Assembly: GCA_947167215.1 (NCBI GenBank)
Contig: CAMVHE010000028.1
Coordinates: 1-35,492, forward strand
Reading direction: 5' to 3'
Length of the DNA stretch: 35,492 nucleotides
Source: an uncultured Clostridia bacterium
Lineage (GTDB): Bacteria; Bacillota; Clostridia; Christensenellales; Aristaeellaceae
Positions within the stretch are counted from its first letter, which is position 1; the number at the start of each line of letters is the position of its first letter. This document shows, piece after piece, positions 1-8,501 of the stretch. The notes below the pieces were generated by a model. The model worked only from the letters and a program-made list of their open reading frames with translations, did no database searches and was not told the DNA's origin. The translations under genes and the position numbers were made by a program.

Positions 1-373
1 CTCCTGCCTCCTGCATCCGCCTTCTGCCCAATGCACGCACCCTTGCAAGCAGTTCCTTGATGGCAAACGGCTTCGGAAGATAATCGTCTGCTCCGGCGTC
101 CAGTCCCTCCACGCGATCCTCCACCTCTGCTTTCGCTGTCAGCAGCAGAACCGGAGTGGCATTTTTCATGCGTCTCATTTCACGGAGCACTTCAAGTCCA
201 TTTTTGCGTGGCATCATAATATCAAGGATCACCACATCATAAGCGGTTTCTGCAAGGAATTCGGATGCTTCCACCCCGTCCAGGGCAGAATCCACAAGGT
301 ACCCTTCCCGGCTGAGTGCAGCCGTAAGCACGCGATTCAAATCTTTTGTATCTTCCGCAATCAGGATTTTCAT
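1..373 (-). CDS. Response regulator, receiver domain (3' end outside window)
   Basis: The 124 visible residues form a CheY-like receiver domain. Acidic residues E7/D8, phosphoacceptor D51 in the VVILDIMMP motif, T79 and K101 in the LPKPF motif are all present. The protein should receive phosphate from a sensor kinase and act as a transcription factor. The KELLARVRAL stretch after the receiver is typical of OmpR/PhoB-family regulators, but the DNA-binding domain lies beyond position 1. The ATG at 373-371 overlaps the stop of the alarmone synthetase gene as ATGA, which implies translational coupling and one operon with fumarase. The partner kinase is not in the window; it may lie just downstream of this gene. 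Target genes are unknown. Confidence 0.93.
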   Translation of the reverse strand, partial: MKILIAEDTKDLNRVLTAALSREGYLVDSALDGVEASEFLAETAYDVVILDIMMPRKNGLEVLREMRRMKNATPVLLLTAKAEVEDRVEGLDAGADDYLPKPFAIKELLARVRALGRRRMQEAG

Positions 374-972
374 AATACCGGTGCCTCCCCGTGAATCATA
401 TCGTGAATGGTCTGCATCGACAGATCCGTTGATGCCAGTTCGTCTGCACAACGCTTAAGTTCAGATACAATAAGCTCAACATTCTCGCCAAGCTCCTTCT
501 TGTACTTGACCTGATGTTCCAAAGCCGCCCACGTATCCATGGAAATGGTACGCAGCTGGATTTCTGCAAAATAGCCATCTTCCAGTCTGAGGATAATATG
601 GCAGCTGCGGTATCCGTTGGGCTTGGCATGTCGGATATAATCCTTTTCCTCCTCCAGTACAACGCCCGGAAGTGCAAGAATGGCATCCCGCATGAGATAA
701 ATATTGCTGATCAGCGGACAGACAATGCGAATTCCGATTGCATCATGAATAATATGAACGGCTGACTCCGTTGTCTCAGGCAGTCCCTTTCTGCGGCACT
801 TTTCCCGCATGCTTTCTTCACTTTTAATCCGGGAAAGACAGTGCTCAACCGGGTCTTCTCCAGTTCGTGCCTTTTCTTCCATGCGAATCTTCTCGATTCC
901 GGAAAGGAGCTGCTCCTGATTTCTTAAAAGCGCCTCCATATGAATTCCATAGATGCTCTCCATCCTGTTCAC
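370..972 (-). CDS. Small alarmone synthetase (RelA/SpoT domain, YwaC/RelQ-like)
   Basis: This 200-residue protein is a single RelA/SpoT synthetase domain, which transfers pyrophosphate from ATP to GDP or GTP to make (p)ppGpp. Family motifs are visible: SRIKSEES near residue 50, HDAIGIRIV (D-x-x-G-x-R), [14 protein letters not shown] (usually KDYI-x-x-PKPNGY; here Ala replaces the first Pro) and EIQLRT followed by [11 protein letters not shown]. No HD hydrolase, TGS or ACT domain is present, and the length matches YwaC/RelQ-type enzymes. The GTG start at 972-970 overlaps the fumarase stop as GTGA; an ATG three codons on (963-961) is an alternative start. Its stop overlaps the response regulator start, so the three genes are probably co-translated. 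Activity rests on motifs only. Confidence 0.9.
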   Translation of the reverse strand: MNRMESIYGIHMEALLRNQEQLLSGIEKIRMEEKARTGEDPVEHCLSRIKSEESMREKCRRKGLPETTESAVHIIHDAIGIRIVCPLISNIYLMRDAILALPGVVLEEEKDYIRHAKPNGYRSCHIILRLEDGYFAEIQLRTISMDTWAALEHQVKYKKELGENVELIVSELKRCADELASTDLSMQTIHDMIHGEAPVL

Positions 973-2360
973 TGTCCTTTTTCGATATTACCGATCATTT
1001 TTTCAGGCCTCACCAGCCTGTCAAAGGTTTCTTCATCCAGCATATTCAATTCAAGGGCTGCCGCTTTAAGTGTCAGGCCTTTCTGATGTGCATATTTGGC
1101 AATCTTTGCCGCATTTTCATAGCCAATGGAAGGGCTGAGGGAAGTCACAAGCATTAACGACCGATTGAGGTATCCGGCAATCACCTCTTCGTTGGGGACA
1201 ATCCCTCTGGCACAGTTTTTCTCAAAGGAAAGAATGACATCCGAAAGAAGCCTTGCAGACTGCAGGAAGTTGTAAATTGTCACAGGCATGAAAACGTTCA
1301 GTTCAAAATTTCCCTGAGATGCAGCAATCCCCATCGCAACATCGTTGGCCATGACCTGAACGGCAACCATCGTCACCGCCTCACACTGCGTCGGGTTTAC
1401 CTTTCCCGGCATGATGGAAGATCCAGGTTCATTTTCAGGAATACGCAGCTCCCCTATTCCGCACCGGGGGCCGCTGGCCAGCCAGCGGATATCGTTTGCA
1501 ATTTTCATCATGTTACACGCGAGGGCTTTGAGCGCTCCATGTGCAAAGACCAGTGCATCTCGGCTCGTCAGGGCATGGAATTTATTGGCTGCCGTAACAA
1601 AGTGTTTTCCGGTAAGTTCGGAAATCTTGTCTGCTACTTTGCGGTCAAAACCTGCAGGTGCGTTCAGTCCGGTGCCAACTGCTGTCCCGCCAAGGGCCAG
1701 CTGACGGAGGCCGGGCAGCGAAGCTTCTATCTGCTTCTCATTTTCCAGCAGCATGGCATGCCATCCGCTGATCTCCTGGCCAAGAGTAAGCGGCGTTGCA
1801 TCCTGGAGATGCGTTCTTCCGATTTTAACCACACCCATATAACGCTTTTCCAGTTCACCCAGGGTCTGGGAAAGAACATTTACCGCAGGCAGGACGGCAT
1901 CCTCCATGGCAATAACTGCAGCAATATGCATTGCAGTTGGAAATGTGTCATTGCTGCTCTGTGACCGGTTAACATGATCATTGGGATGCAGTTTCACCCT
2001 GTTATCGAGGGCAGCTGCACGGTTGGCGATCACCTCATTCACGTTCATGTTGCTCTGGGTACCGCTGCCGGTCTGCCAAACCTTGAGCGGGAAATGATCA
2101 TCCAGGGAGCCCTGCAGAATTTCGTCACATACGCGTGCAATCAGATTTGCCCTCTCCCAATCCAGTACACCCAATTCTGCATTTGCAAGTGCTGCACCTT
2201 TTTTTAGGACAGCAAAAGCCTGAATGACCTCCATCGGTATTCTTTCCGTACCAATAGCAAAATTCTCATAGCTGCGCTGGGTCTGCGCTCCCCAGTAGCG
2301 ATCCTGCGGAACAGCGATTTCACCCATGGTATCATGCTCGATTCGCATCTTATCTGTCAT
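969..2360 (-). CDS. fumC: Class II fumarate hydratase
   Basis: The enzyme interconverts fumarate and L-malate in the cytoplasm and belongs to the fumarase/aspartase superfamily. The 463 residues match the usual class II length. Diagnostic stretches are [14 protein letters not shown], the [14 protein letters not shown] substrate-site region, [16 protein letters not shown] and the superfamily signature [11 protein letters not shown]. The last favours fumarase over aspartase, although that distinction is not absolute from sequence. The ATG is preceded by an AAAGGAAA Shine-Dalgarno and a strong promoter. Fumarase leads an operon with a (p)ppGpp synthetase and a response regulator, an unusual pairing for a metabolic gene. 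Oxygen-sensitive class I fumarase is common in anaerobes; this is the iron-independent form. Confidence 0.95.
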   Translation of the reverse strand: MTDKMRIEHDTMGEIAVPQDRYWGAQTQRSYENFAIGTERIPMEVIQAFAVLKKGAALANAELGVLDWERANLIARVCDEILQGSLDDHFPLKVWQTGSGTQSNMNVNEVIANRAAALDNRVKLHPNDHVNRSQSSNDTFPTAMHIAAVIAMEDAVLPAVNVLSQTLGELEKRYMGVVKIGRTHLQDATPLTLGQEISGWHAMLLENEKQIEASLPGLRQLALGGTAVGTGLNAPAGFDRKVADKISELTGKHFVTAANKFHALTSRDALVFAHGALKALACNMMKIANDIRWLASGPRCGIGELRIPENEPGSSIMPGKVNPTQCEAVTMVAVQVMANDVAMGIAASQGNFELNVFMPVTIYNFLQSARLLSDVILSFEKNCARGIVPNEEVIAGYLNRSLMLVTSLSPSIGYENAAKIAKYAHQKGLTLKAAALELNMLDEETFDRLVRPEKMIGNIEKGQ

Positions 2361-2396
2361 GCCGATTTTCCTTTCTTTGGTGCGATATTTCGATGT

Positions 2397-2425
2397 ATTT
2401 TAGCTGATTTATTTCTGTCTTTCAA
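2397..2425 (-). promoter_or_regulatory. Sigma-A-type promoter of the fumC operon
   Basis: Read leftward, TTGAAA (2425-2420) and TAAAAT (2402-2397) are separated by exactly 17 bases, and the -10 box lies about 36 bases ahead of the fumarase ATG. This is the only strong hexamer pair I see upstream of the three-gene operon. Confidence 0.75.
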
Positions 2426-2706
2426 CCCGGCGTTCCCGGTGTTTCCCGTGCGGGCCAATCCGGTTCATGGCAGCAGACAGGGCCTTTCCATAACGGCCGG
2501 GATTCATAATGGATTTTTACAGGCAATCCTTCCATCAACCGATCGTTTGGACAGGAAACCATCTCCGGAAGGCAGATAAACTCCTCCTGAGCAGTTGGAG
2601 ACCTGATCGGACGATATAAATAGTATTCCCGTACCTCAGAGGATTTGTCCTTCAGTTCTGAAATAGAATGGACCGAAGGCGGGACAGCCTGCTTTACCTG
2701 ACGGTT
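2426..2706. other. Intergenic stretch with no recognised gene
   Basis: The stretch lies between the fumC promoter and the end of the macro-domain gene. Open frames here are short, lack ribosome binding sites and have no recognisable family. A weak hairpin (GGCGGG/CCTGCT around 2677-2694) might end the macro-domain transcript but has no T-run. I see nothing else. Confidence 0.5.
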
Positions 2707-3972
2707 TTATTCTCCAAGACAAGGCTCCCCGTATTTAAACAAAGCAGTGTTGATCTCATACATATCATAGATACCATTGCTGACAAAATAGGTGATGATG
2801 AGGTCAAAACGGTTGCTGGGAGAAAAAGCAATTTCCGCACGCGAGAGCAAATCCATCATGGTTGGCATGTCCAGCCGGAGAGCAATGGCAAAAGCCACGG
2901 CAGTGCGCTTTTTCGGCTTATAATCCTTATTGCAGCGGATACGTGAAAATAGCTTTCGATCGATGTTTGCAGTCTTGTAAACCGTGACATCGTCCATCCC
3001 GCTTTCATCGATGAGTTCAAACAGGCGTTCCTGAAAAGATTCCCCGGTATCCCCCAGAATTTCCTCCAGGCTCTTCCCGGTAAGCGCAGCACCGAAGTTC
3101 GGACCGGCAGATAATTCTTCTGCCTCCATCCCGGGAGCAGAGGTCGGAAACGGCCTGCTGGAAGCATCCCTTGCCCCGCTTCCAACTGACGGTCTAATTT
3201 CGGTGTTCCGAAGCAGGGAGCGATCTGTGAATTGCTCCAGTTGTTCCTGCTTCACATTCTGCAGCGGTTCACGCGGAGAAGCTTTGGGCGCCATACAGGG
3301 AGGCGCCATTTCGTCCTCCAGATAAGCATTTCGGGCAGAGCGGAGCGGGGATTCCTCCAAAGTATGCCTTCTATCTGATTCCTGTCTTCTCCGCCTGATT
3401 TCATCCTGATAACAGGGGCCGTATTCTGCTTCTCTTGCCTGCCGAACCCCGTATTCATCGATAAAGGAATCAATTTCACCAAGGAGCTTTTCCGAAAGGA
3501 AAACTGTCCTGCGGTCAAAAACAACCAGCGTCACTTTCATCTCATTGGCAAGCAGGAACTGACTGATTTCCGACAGCGCAATCTGGAGTGCCTCATCTCT
3601 CGGAAAGCCGTATACTCCGGTTGCAATCATTGGAAAAGCAATGCTTTCTGCTCCTAACGATGCCGCAAGCCGCAGGGAATTTCTGTAACAGGAATGGAGC
3701 GTATCACGCTCGCCGCTATTCCCGCCCCTCCAAATCGGTCCAACTGTATGAATAATATACTTTGCGGATAGCGCAAAAGCGTGAGTAGCTGCTGCTTCAC
3801 CGGGGAGAATATCCCCGATCATCTTTCTCTCGGAAAGCAGCTGCCTTTCTCCTGCTGCATGATAGATGGCACTGTCCGTACCATCGCCAATAACAGGATG
3901 CGGATTGGCTGTGTTTACAATGATATCCGCTTTTACCTTGGTAATGTCGTTCCGAATTATTTCGAATGGCAT
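2707..3972 (-). CDS. Macro-domain protein with C-terminal helical (HTH-like) domain
   Basis: Residues 1 to about 170 form a macro domain, a fold that binds or hydrolyses ADP-ribose derivatives. The nucleotide-site segment reads VNTANPHPVIGDGTDSAI, with a GDG loop in place of the usual run of glycines; HTVGPIW and FPMIATGVYGFP follow. Residues 170 to about 300 are a polar, low-complexity linker. The last 115 residues (ERLFELIDESGMDD, DRKLFSRIRCNKDYKPKK, LFKYGE) form a conserved helical domain that resembles an XRE-type helix-turn-helix and recurs in Clostridia, in my recollection often joined to signalling or ADP-ribose modules. The start fits a promoter TTGCGG-17-TATAAG at 4018-3990. The cellular target is unknown; ADP-ribose sensing or removal is an inference. 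Confidence 0.85.
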   Translation of the reverse strand: MPFEIIRNDITKVKADIIVNTANPHPVIGDGTDSAIYHAAGERQLLSERKMIGDILPGEAAATHAFALSAKYIIHTVGPIWRGGNSGERDTLHSCYRNSLRLAASLGAESIAFPMIATGVYGFPRDEALQIALSEISQFLLANEMKVTLVVFDRRTVFLSEKLLGEIDSFIDEYGVRQAREAEYGPCYQDEIRRRRQESDRRHTLEESPLRSARNAYLEDEMAPPCMAPKASPREPLQNVKQEQLEQFTDRSLLRNTEIRPSVGSGARDASSRPFPTSAPGMEAEELSAGPNFGAALTGKSLEEILGDTGESFQERLFELIDESGMDDVTVYKTANIDRKLFSRIRCNKDYKPKKRTAVAFAIALRLDMPTMMDLLSRAEIAFSPSNRFDLIITYFVSNGIYDMYEINTALFKYGEPCLGE

Positions 3973-3989
3973 ATCCTTTCACGCTCCAT

Positions 3990-4018
3990 CTTATACTTTA
4001 CTGTATTATACACCGCAA
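3990..4018 (-). promoter_or_regulatory. Probable promoter of the macro-domain gene
   Basis: TTGCGG (4018-4013) and TATAAG (3995-3990) are 17 bases apart on the minus strand, with the -10 box about 18 bases from the ATG. A perfect TATAAT at 4010-4005 has no matching -35 box and could be a competing -10. Confidence 0.5.
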
Positions 4019-4346
4019 CACTTTTTCGTGCACTCCTCCGCTAAAAAGAGTCAGTAAAGCATTCCCCGGAAGAAGCAGCAAGGTACAGAGCAATAACCCT
4101 TCCTCAAAAGTAAAGAACATAGCGTGCATTATACATTTCCGGTCTTCCAGCAGTTACCCTGCTGTTCGGTCTGAGGTTGACGAGGGAGAATGATGCTTTC
4201 CGTAGGAATGGTTTTACCGAGAGATTTTGTTCATTTCTTTGGGATTTTTGAACAACTTATGTAATAAATTGCAAGTTTTGCATTTCCATTATTCATTTGA
4301 ATGAATTTTTTTCATGCTACAAATGAAAAAAAGTGAGGTTAAATGC
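4019..4346. other. Intergenic region upstream of liv operon
   Basis: No gene is supported here. The divergent promoters of the macro-domain gene and livJ bound the region. An AT-rich inverted repeat ATTCAT-TTGA-ATGAAT (about 4291-4306) followed by a T-run lies some 40 bases upstream of the livJ -35 box. It could be an operator or a weak hairpin. I see no clear CodY box and no T-box leader. Confidence 0.4.
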
Positions 4347-4375
4347 TTGAATCGACTGTATAATTGCGGTATAAT
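4347..4375 (+). promoter_or_regulatory. Sigma-A-type promoter of the livJHMGF operon
   Basis: TTGAAT (4347-4352), a 17-base spacer and a perfect TATAAT (4370-4375) lie about 65 bases before the livJ start. An AGAAGGAGG ribosome binding site sits at 4425-4433. Confidence 0.85.
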
Positions 4376-4440
4376 AACGGGCATCAGCAAAAAAGCTGAA
4401 AAAACGCTGAAAAGCGGCCAATTTAGAAGGAGGAACTCTC

Positions 4441-5571
4441 ATGAAGAAAATGCTTGCTGCCGTTCTGGTTCTGGCGCTTGCACTGACTGCCACGTTGGCT
4501 TTTGCTGACGGTGCAATCAAGATTGGCGTTATCGGTCCAATGACCGGTCCTGCTGCGGACTATGGTCTGGCATGCCAGCGTGGTGCTATCATCGCTGCTG
4601 CAGAAATCAATGCAAAAGCCGGTGAAACTGTCATCGAACTGCTTATCGAGGATGATGAGCACGATGCTGAAAAGTCTGTGAATGCTTATCACACTGTTCT
4701 TGACAATGGTGCACAGATGATCGCCGGCACCACTACCACCAACCCCTGCATTGCTGTCAGCGCTGAAGCTTTCAGTGACCGCATCTTCATGCTGACCCCA
4801 AGCGCCAGCTCCACTGCTGTTACCGCTGACAAGGATAACATGTATCAGGTCTGCTTCACTGATCCGGCACAGGGAACTGCCTCTGCTGAATATATCAAGG
4901 AGAACGGCCTCGGCACCAAGATCGCTGTGATCTACAACAACGCTGATGCTTATTCCACCGGAATCTATCAGACCTTCGAAGCCGAAGCGAAGAACCTCGG
5001 AATTGAAATCGTTGCTGTTTCCACCTTTACCGATGAAACCACCGACTTCTCCGTTCAGGTTACCGCTGCCAAGGAAGCCGGCGCCGATCTGGTCTTCCTG
5101 CCCATTTATTACACTCCTGCTTCCATGATCCTGCAGCAGGCCAACAGCATGGGTTATGCTCCCACCTTCTTCGGTGTTGACGGTATGGACGGAATCCTTT
5201 CCATCGAAGGATTTGACAAGTCCTTGGCCAACGGTGTTATGCTTCTTACCCCGTTCGCAGCCGACGCCACCGACGAAATGACCGTAAACTTCGTCACTGC
5301 TTATGTCGACCAGTTTGGTACAACCCCCAGCCAGTTTGCGGCTGACAACTACGATGCTGTCTATGCGCTGTATACCGCCTGCCAGAACGCTGGCATCACC
5401 GGTGATACTCCTGCAGAAGAAGCGTGTGAACTTCTGATCGAGCAGTTCAAGACCCTCGAAATCACCGGCCTGACCGGCACGATGACCTGGAATGAAGACG
5501 GCTCCGTCAGCAAGACCCCGAAGGCTGTTGTCATCTCCGACGGTGTTTATGTAAGCCCTGAAAATCTTTAA
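4441..5571 (+). CDS. livJ: Branched-chain amino acid type ABC transporter, substrate-binding protein
   Basis: This 376-residue extracytoplasmic receptor delivers a ligand, probably branched-chain or another small neutral amino acid, to the LivHM/LivGF membrane complex. After the signal peptide it starts IKIGVIGPMTGPAADYG, the classic opening of type I Leu/Ile/Val-binding proteins, and keeps the periplasmic-binding fold with SAS and AVIYNNADAYSTG elements. The signal peptide ends AFA-DG, a signal peptidase I site. There is no cysteine in this region, so it is not a lipoprotein, which is unusual for a monoderm Firmicute. A near-consensus ribosome binding site and a codon usage rich in C- and G-ending codons suggest high expression. 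Exact ligand is not determinable; short amides or urea are alternatives within the family. Confidence 0.93.
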   Translation: MKKMLAAVLVLALALTATLAFADGAIKIGVIGPMTGPAADYGLACQRGAIIAAAEINAKAGETVIELLIEDDEHDAEKSVNAYHTVLDNGAQMIAGTTTTNPCIAVSAEAFSDRIFMLTPSASSTAVTADKDNMYQVCFTDPAQGTASAEYIKENGLGTKIAVIYNNADAYSTGIYQTFEAEAKNLGIEIVAVSTFTDETTDFSVQVTAAKEAGADLVFLPIYYTPASMILQQANSMGYAPTFFGVDGMDGILSIEGFDKSLANGVMLLTPFAADATDEMTVNFVTAYVDQFGTTPSQFAADNYDAVYALYTACQNAGITGDTPAEEACELLIEQFKTLEITGLTGTMTWNEDGSVSKTPKAVVISDGVYVSPENL

Positions 5572-5588
5572 TATCTCTCGCGCATATC

Positions 5589-5614
5589 ATGGCCCCGGCA
5601 GGCCCCGGGGCCAT
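5589..5614 (+). terminator. Intercistronic GC-rich hairpin after livJ
   Basis: ATGGCCCCGG (5589-5598) and CCGGGGCCAT (5605-5614) form a perfect 10-bp stem with a six-base loop. No T-run follows. It probably acts as a partial terminator or 3' stabiliser that keeps the binding protein mRNA in excess over the membrane genes. Confidence 0.7.
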
Positions 5615-5702
5615 GTCCTTATATAAACGGTTCTCAACGGCAGCTGACAGGTAGGGCCGGTTGCCGTTGGGAACCGATTCCATCCTCCGTGAGGTGAAAA
5701 AA

Positions 5703-6587
5703 ATGAGCCTTTTTCTTTCTTACTTGATTAACGGTATCAGTCTCGGCAGCGTTTATGCTATTATTGCACTTGGCTATACCATGGTTTACGGCATCGCTAA
5801 GATGCTGAATTTCGCTCATGGCGACATCATCATGATCGGCGCCTATGTTGCCTTCTGCTGCACGCAGTATCTCGGCCTTCCAGGTTTGCTTGCTGTTATA
5901 CTGGCAATGGCAGCCTGTACCGTATTGGGAGTCACCATCGAGGCGCTCGCCTACAAGCCCCTCCGTCAGGCACCAGGTCTTGCTGTGCTCATCACAGCAA
6001 TCGGGATGAGTTATCTGCTTCAGAACTCTGCCCTGCTGATCTGGGGCGCAACCCCGAAAAGCTTTCCTTCCGTCATTCACTTTACCCCCATCACTCTGAT
6101 GCAGGGGCGAGTTATCGTATCCAGCGAAACCATCACGACCATACTCGCCAATATTGCCATTATGATTGCACTCACCTTCTTCACCAGCAGGACGAAAATG
6201 GGAAAAGCCATGCGTGCGGTCTCAGAGGACAAGGGTGCCGCTGAACTGATGGGCATCAATGTGAATGCTACGATTTCCATCACATTCGCAATCGGATCAG
6301 CACTCGCAGCCATCGCAGGAGTTCTTCTCTGCTCTGCCTATCCTACACTGATGCCTACCACTGGTTCCATGCCTGGCATCAAGGCGTTCACTGCCGCTGT
6401 TTTCGGCGGAATCGGTTCGATTCCGGGCGCTATGGTTGGCGGCATTCTGCTCGGTGTCATCGAAATCCTGGGGAAAGCATACATTTCCACCGAGTTGGGC
6501 GACGCGATTGTATTCGCCGTCCTCATCATCGTTCTGCTGGTCAAGCCAAGCGGCCTGTTTGGCAAGAACATCCGCGAGAAAGTGTAA
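5703..6587 (+). CDS. livH: Branched-chain amino acid ABC transporter permease LivH
   Basis: The 294-residue integral membrane protein forms one half of the transport channel. Its N-terminus, LINGISLGSVYAIIALGYTMVYGIAKMLNFAHGD, is the LivH hallmark, and the EDKGAAELMGINVN segment matches the cytoplasmic coupling loop that contacts the ATPases. Several hydrophobic segments span the length, and the C-terminus GLFGKNIREKV is also typical. I chose ATG 5703 because a GAGGTGA ribosome binding site precedes it and family similarity starts there. The upstream in-frame ATG at 5661 has no such site. It follows livJ by about 130 bases including a strong hairpin and is followed ten bases later by livM. 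Confidence 0.93.
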   Translation: MSLFLSYLINGISLGSVYAIIALGYTMVYGIAKMLNFAHGDIIMIGAYVAFCCTQYLGLPGLLAVILAMAACTVLGVTIEALAYKPLRQAPGLAVLITAIGMSYLLQNSALLIWGATPKSFPSVIHFTPITLMQGRVIVSSETITTILANIAIMIALTFFTSRTKMGKAMRAVSEDKGAAELMGINVNATISITFAIGSALAAIAGVLLCSAYPTLMPTTGSMPGIKAFTAAVFGGIGSIPGAMVGGILLGVIEILGKAYISTELGDAIVFAVLIIVLLVKPSGLFGKNIREKV

Positions 6588-6597
6588 GGTGAGCAAT

Positions 6598-7644
6598 ATG
6601 AAAAACAGAAGTACACTGATAAATAAGCTCATCACCTTCGGAATCGTCATTGTTGCGTTTATTATCTGTCAGGCAATGATCAAAACCGGAAACATGTCCC
6701 GTTCTTTAAAAGGACAACTGATTCCGATTTGTGTTTATATCTGCATGGCAGTCAGCCTCAACCTGACAGTAGGTATTTCCGGAGAGCTCTCCCTGGGCCA
6801 TGCAGGCTTCATGAGCATCGGCGCCTTTTCCGGTATCGTCGCAGGAATGTGGCTGAATAAAGGCCTGTTAGTACAGAATCAGCTGCTGTGTCTGATCTTT
6901 GCCATCATTATCGGCGGTATATGTGCCGGCATTGCCGGCGTACTCATCGGCATCCCCGTACTTCGCCTTCGCGGTGACTATCTTGCCATTGTTACGCTTG
7001 CTTTCGGTGAAATCATCCGAAATGTTATGAACTGCGTTTATATATCCATTGATGGGGCCGCACTTCACTTTGGTTTTGTCAATCCGAATCTGCCGGGAAA
7101 ACTTCTTCTGAATGGCCCCGCCGGTGCTACAGGCGTCGTAAAAATGGCAACTTTTGAGGTTTCCTTCATTCTTGTGCTTGTCACATTGTTTGTAGTACTC
7201 AATCTCATCGACAGCCGTTCGGGACGCGCAATCATGGCAATCCGGGACAGTCGAATCGCTGCTGAATCCGTTGGTTTGCAGGTCACCAAGTACAAGATGA
7301 TGGCTTTCGTCACTTCCGCCGTACTTGCCGGAATGGCCGGTGCAATCTATGGTCTTAACTTCTCTACTGTAAGTGCCGCAAAATTCAAGTTTGACACTTC
7401 CATTCTTGTCTTGGTGTTCGTTGTGCTTGGCGGTATTGGCAACATTCGCGGCTCTGTCGTTGCTGCAGCTTTGCTCACGATCCTTCCGGAATTGCTGCGT
7501 GCTTTCTCCGATTACAGAATGCTGGTATATGCCATTGTTCTGATTCTCGTCATGCTGGCTACCAATAATCCGACCTTCAAGAATCTCATTACACGTCTTA
7601 TTCCAAAACGTGCCAATTCAAAAGAAATCAGAAAGGGGGAATAA
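6598..7644 (+). CDS. livM: Branched-chain amino acid ABC transporter permease LivM
   Basis: This 348-residue protein is the second channel half. It shows the LivM motif SLNLTVGISGELSLGHAGFMSIGAF, the coupling segment AIRDSRIAAESVGLQVTKYK, and VLGGIGNIRGSVVAA near the end, with many hydrophobic helices. The ATG at 6598 is preferred because the ribosome binding site AAGGTGAG overlaps the livH stop; the frame is open further upstream but that part lies inside livH. LivG begins three bases after the stop, so the four membrane and ATPase genes are one transcription unit. Confidence 0.93.
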   Translation: MKNRSTLINKLITFGIVIVAFIICQAMIKTGNMSRSLKGQLIPICVYICMAVSLNLTVGISGELSLGHAGFMSIGAFSGIVAGMWLNKGLLVQNQLLCLIFAIIIGGICAGIAGVLIGIPVLRLRGDYLAIVTLAFGEIIRNVMNCVYISIDGAALHFGFVNPNLPGKLLLNGPAGATGVVKMATFEVSFILVLVTLFVVLNLIDSRSGRAIMAIRDSRIAAESVGLQVTKYKMMAFVTSAVLAGMAGAIYGLNFSTVSAAKFKFDTSILVLVFVVLGGIGNIRGSVVAAALLTILPELLRAFSDYRMLVYAIVLILVMLATNNPTFKNLITRLIPKRANSKEIRKGE

Positions 7645-7647
7645 TCC

Positions 7648-8499
7648 ATGGCAAACTTTAAAAAAGAACCCACCAAGATGGTGCCTTCCCCCAGTTATGG
7701 TCTCATCCCGGAGCGGGATGTTGACAAGCGTCCTGTTCTCGAAACCCGCAATCTTGGCATTGACTTCGGCGGACTCCATGCTGTGGAAGATTTTAATCTG
7801 ATCATCGGCCGGACAGAAATCGCCGGTCTTATCGGTCCTAACGGAGCAGGTAAAACCACCGTTTTCAACCTTCTTACCAAGGTATACCAGCCAACCATGG
7901 GCACCATCCTTATAAATGGCCGCGATACTGCTGGAATGAATACTGAACAGGCCAGCAAGATGGGTATTGCAAGAACTTTCCAGAATATTCGTCTTTTCTC
8001 CAATATGAGCGTCGAAGACAATGTTCGCATCGGCCTTCATAACCAGATCAAGTATGATATGTTCACGGGAATTTTCCGTCTTCCCGGCTACTGGAGAGGC
8101 GAACGTGCTCAGCATGAGCGTGCCATGGATCTCCTTTCTATTTTTGACATGGAAGGTCTTGCCTCTCATCAGGCCGGCTCTCTTCCCTATGGTGCCCAGC
8201 GTCGGCTTGAAATCGTCCGGGCACTGGCAACCAATCCCAGCCTCCTCCTCCTCGATGAGCCGGCTGCAGGCATGAACCCTCATGAAACAGAAGAGCTCAT
8301 GGAGAATATCGTTAAAATCCGGGATCGCTTCAAAATCGCAATTCTTCTGATCGAGCACGATATGAAGCTGGTCATGGGTATCTGTGAAGGCATTTGCGTG
8401 CTCAATTACGGCAAAGTGATTGCCAAAGGAACAGCAGAGCAGATCCAGCAGAACCCCGTGGTCATCGAAGCCTATCTCGGCAAACAAAAGGAGGCTTAA
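7648..8499 (+). CDS. livG: Branched-chain amino acid ABC transporter ATP-binding protein LivG
   Basis: This 283-residue ATPase energises the importer at the inner face of the membrane. Walker A is GPNGAGKTT, the signature is LPYGAQRRLEIVRAL (the LivG variant of LSGGQ) and Walker B is LLLLDEPAAGM. The H-loop is IEHDM and the C-terminal GKVIAKGTAEQIQQNP is typical. The first 30 residues before LETRNLGIDFGG are an extension longer than in many LivG proteins. The ATG follows an AAAGGGGGA site at about 7632-7640. Confidence 0.94.
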   Translation: MANFKKEPTKMVPSPSYGLIPERDVDKRPVLETRNLGIDFGGLHAVEDFNLIIGRTEIAGLIGPNGAGKTTVFNLLTKVYQPTMGTILINGRDTAGMNTEQASKMGIARTFQNIRLFSNMSVEDNVRIGLHNQIKYDMFTGIFRLPGYWRGERAQHERAMDLLSIFDMEGLASHQAGSLPYGAQRRLEIVRALATNPSLLLLDEPAAGMNPHETEELMENIVKIRDRFKIAILLIEHDMKLVMGICEGICVLNYGKVIAKGTAEQIQQNPVVIEAYLGKQKEA

Positions 8500-8501
8500 G
8501 C

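Noticed and set aside
4291..4312. AT-rich hairpin plus T-run upstream of livJ as a terminator
   Set aside because: The stem is only A-T rich and would be weak, and no upstream plus-strand gene needs to be terminated here.
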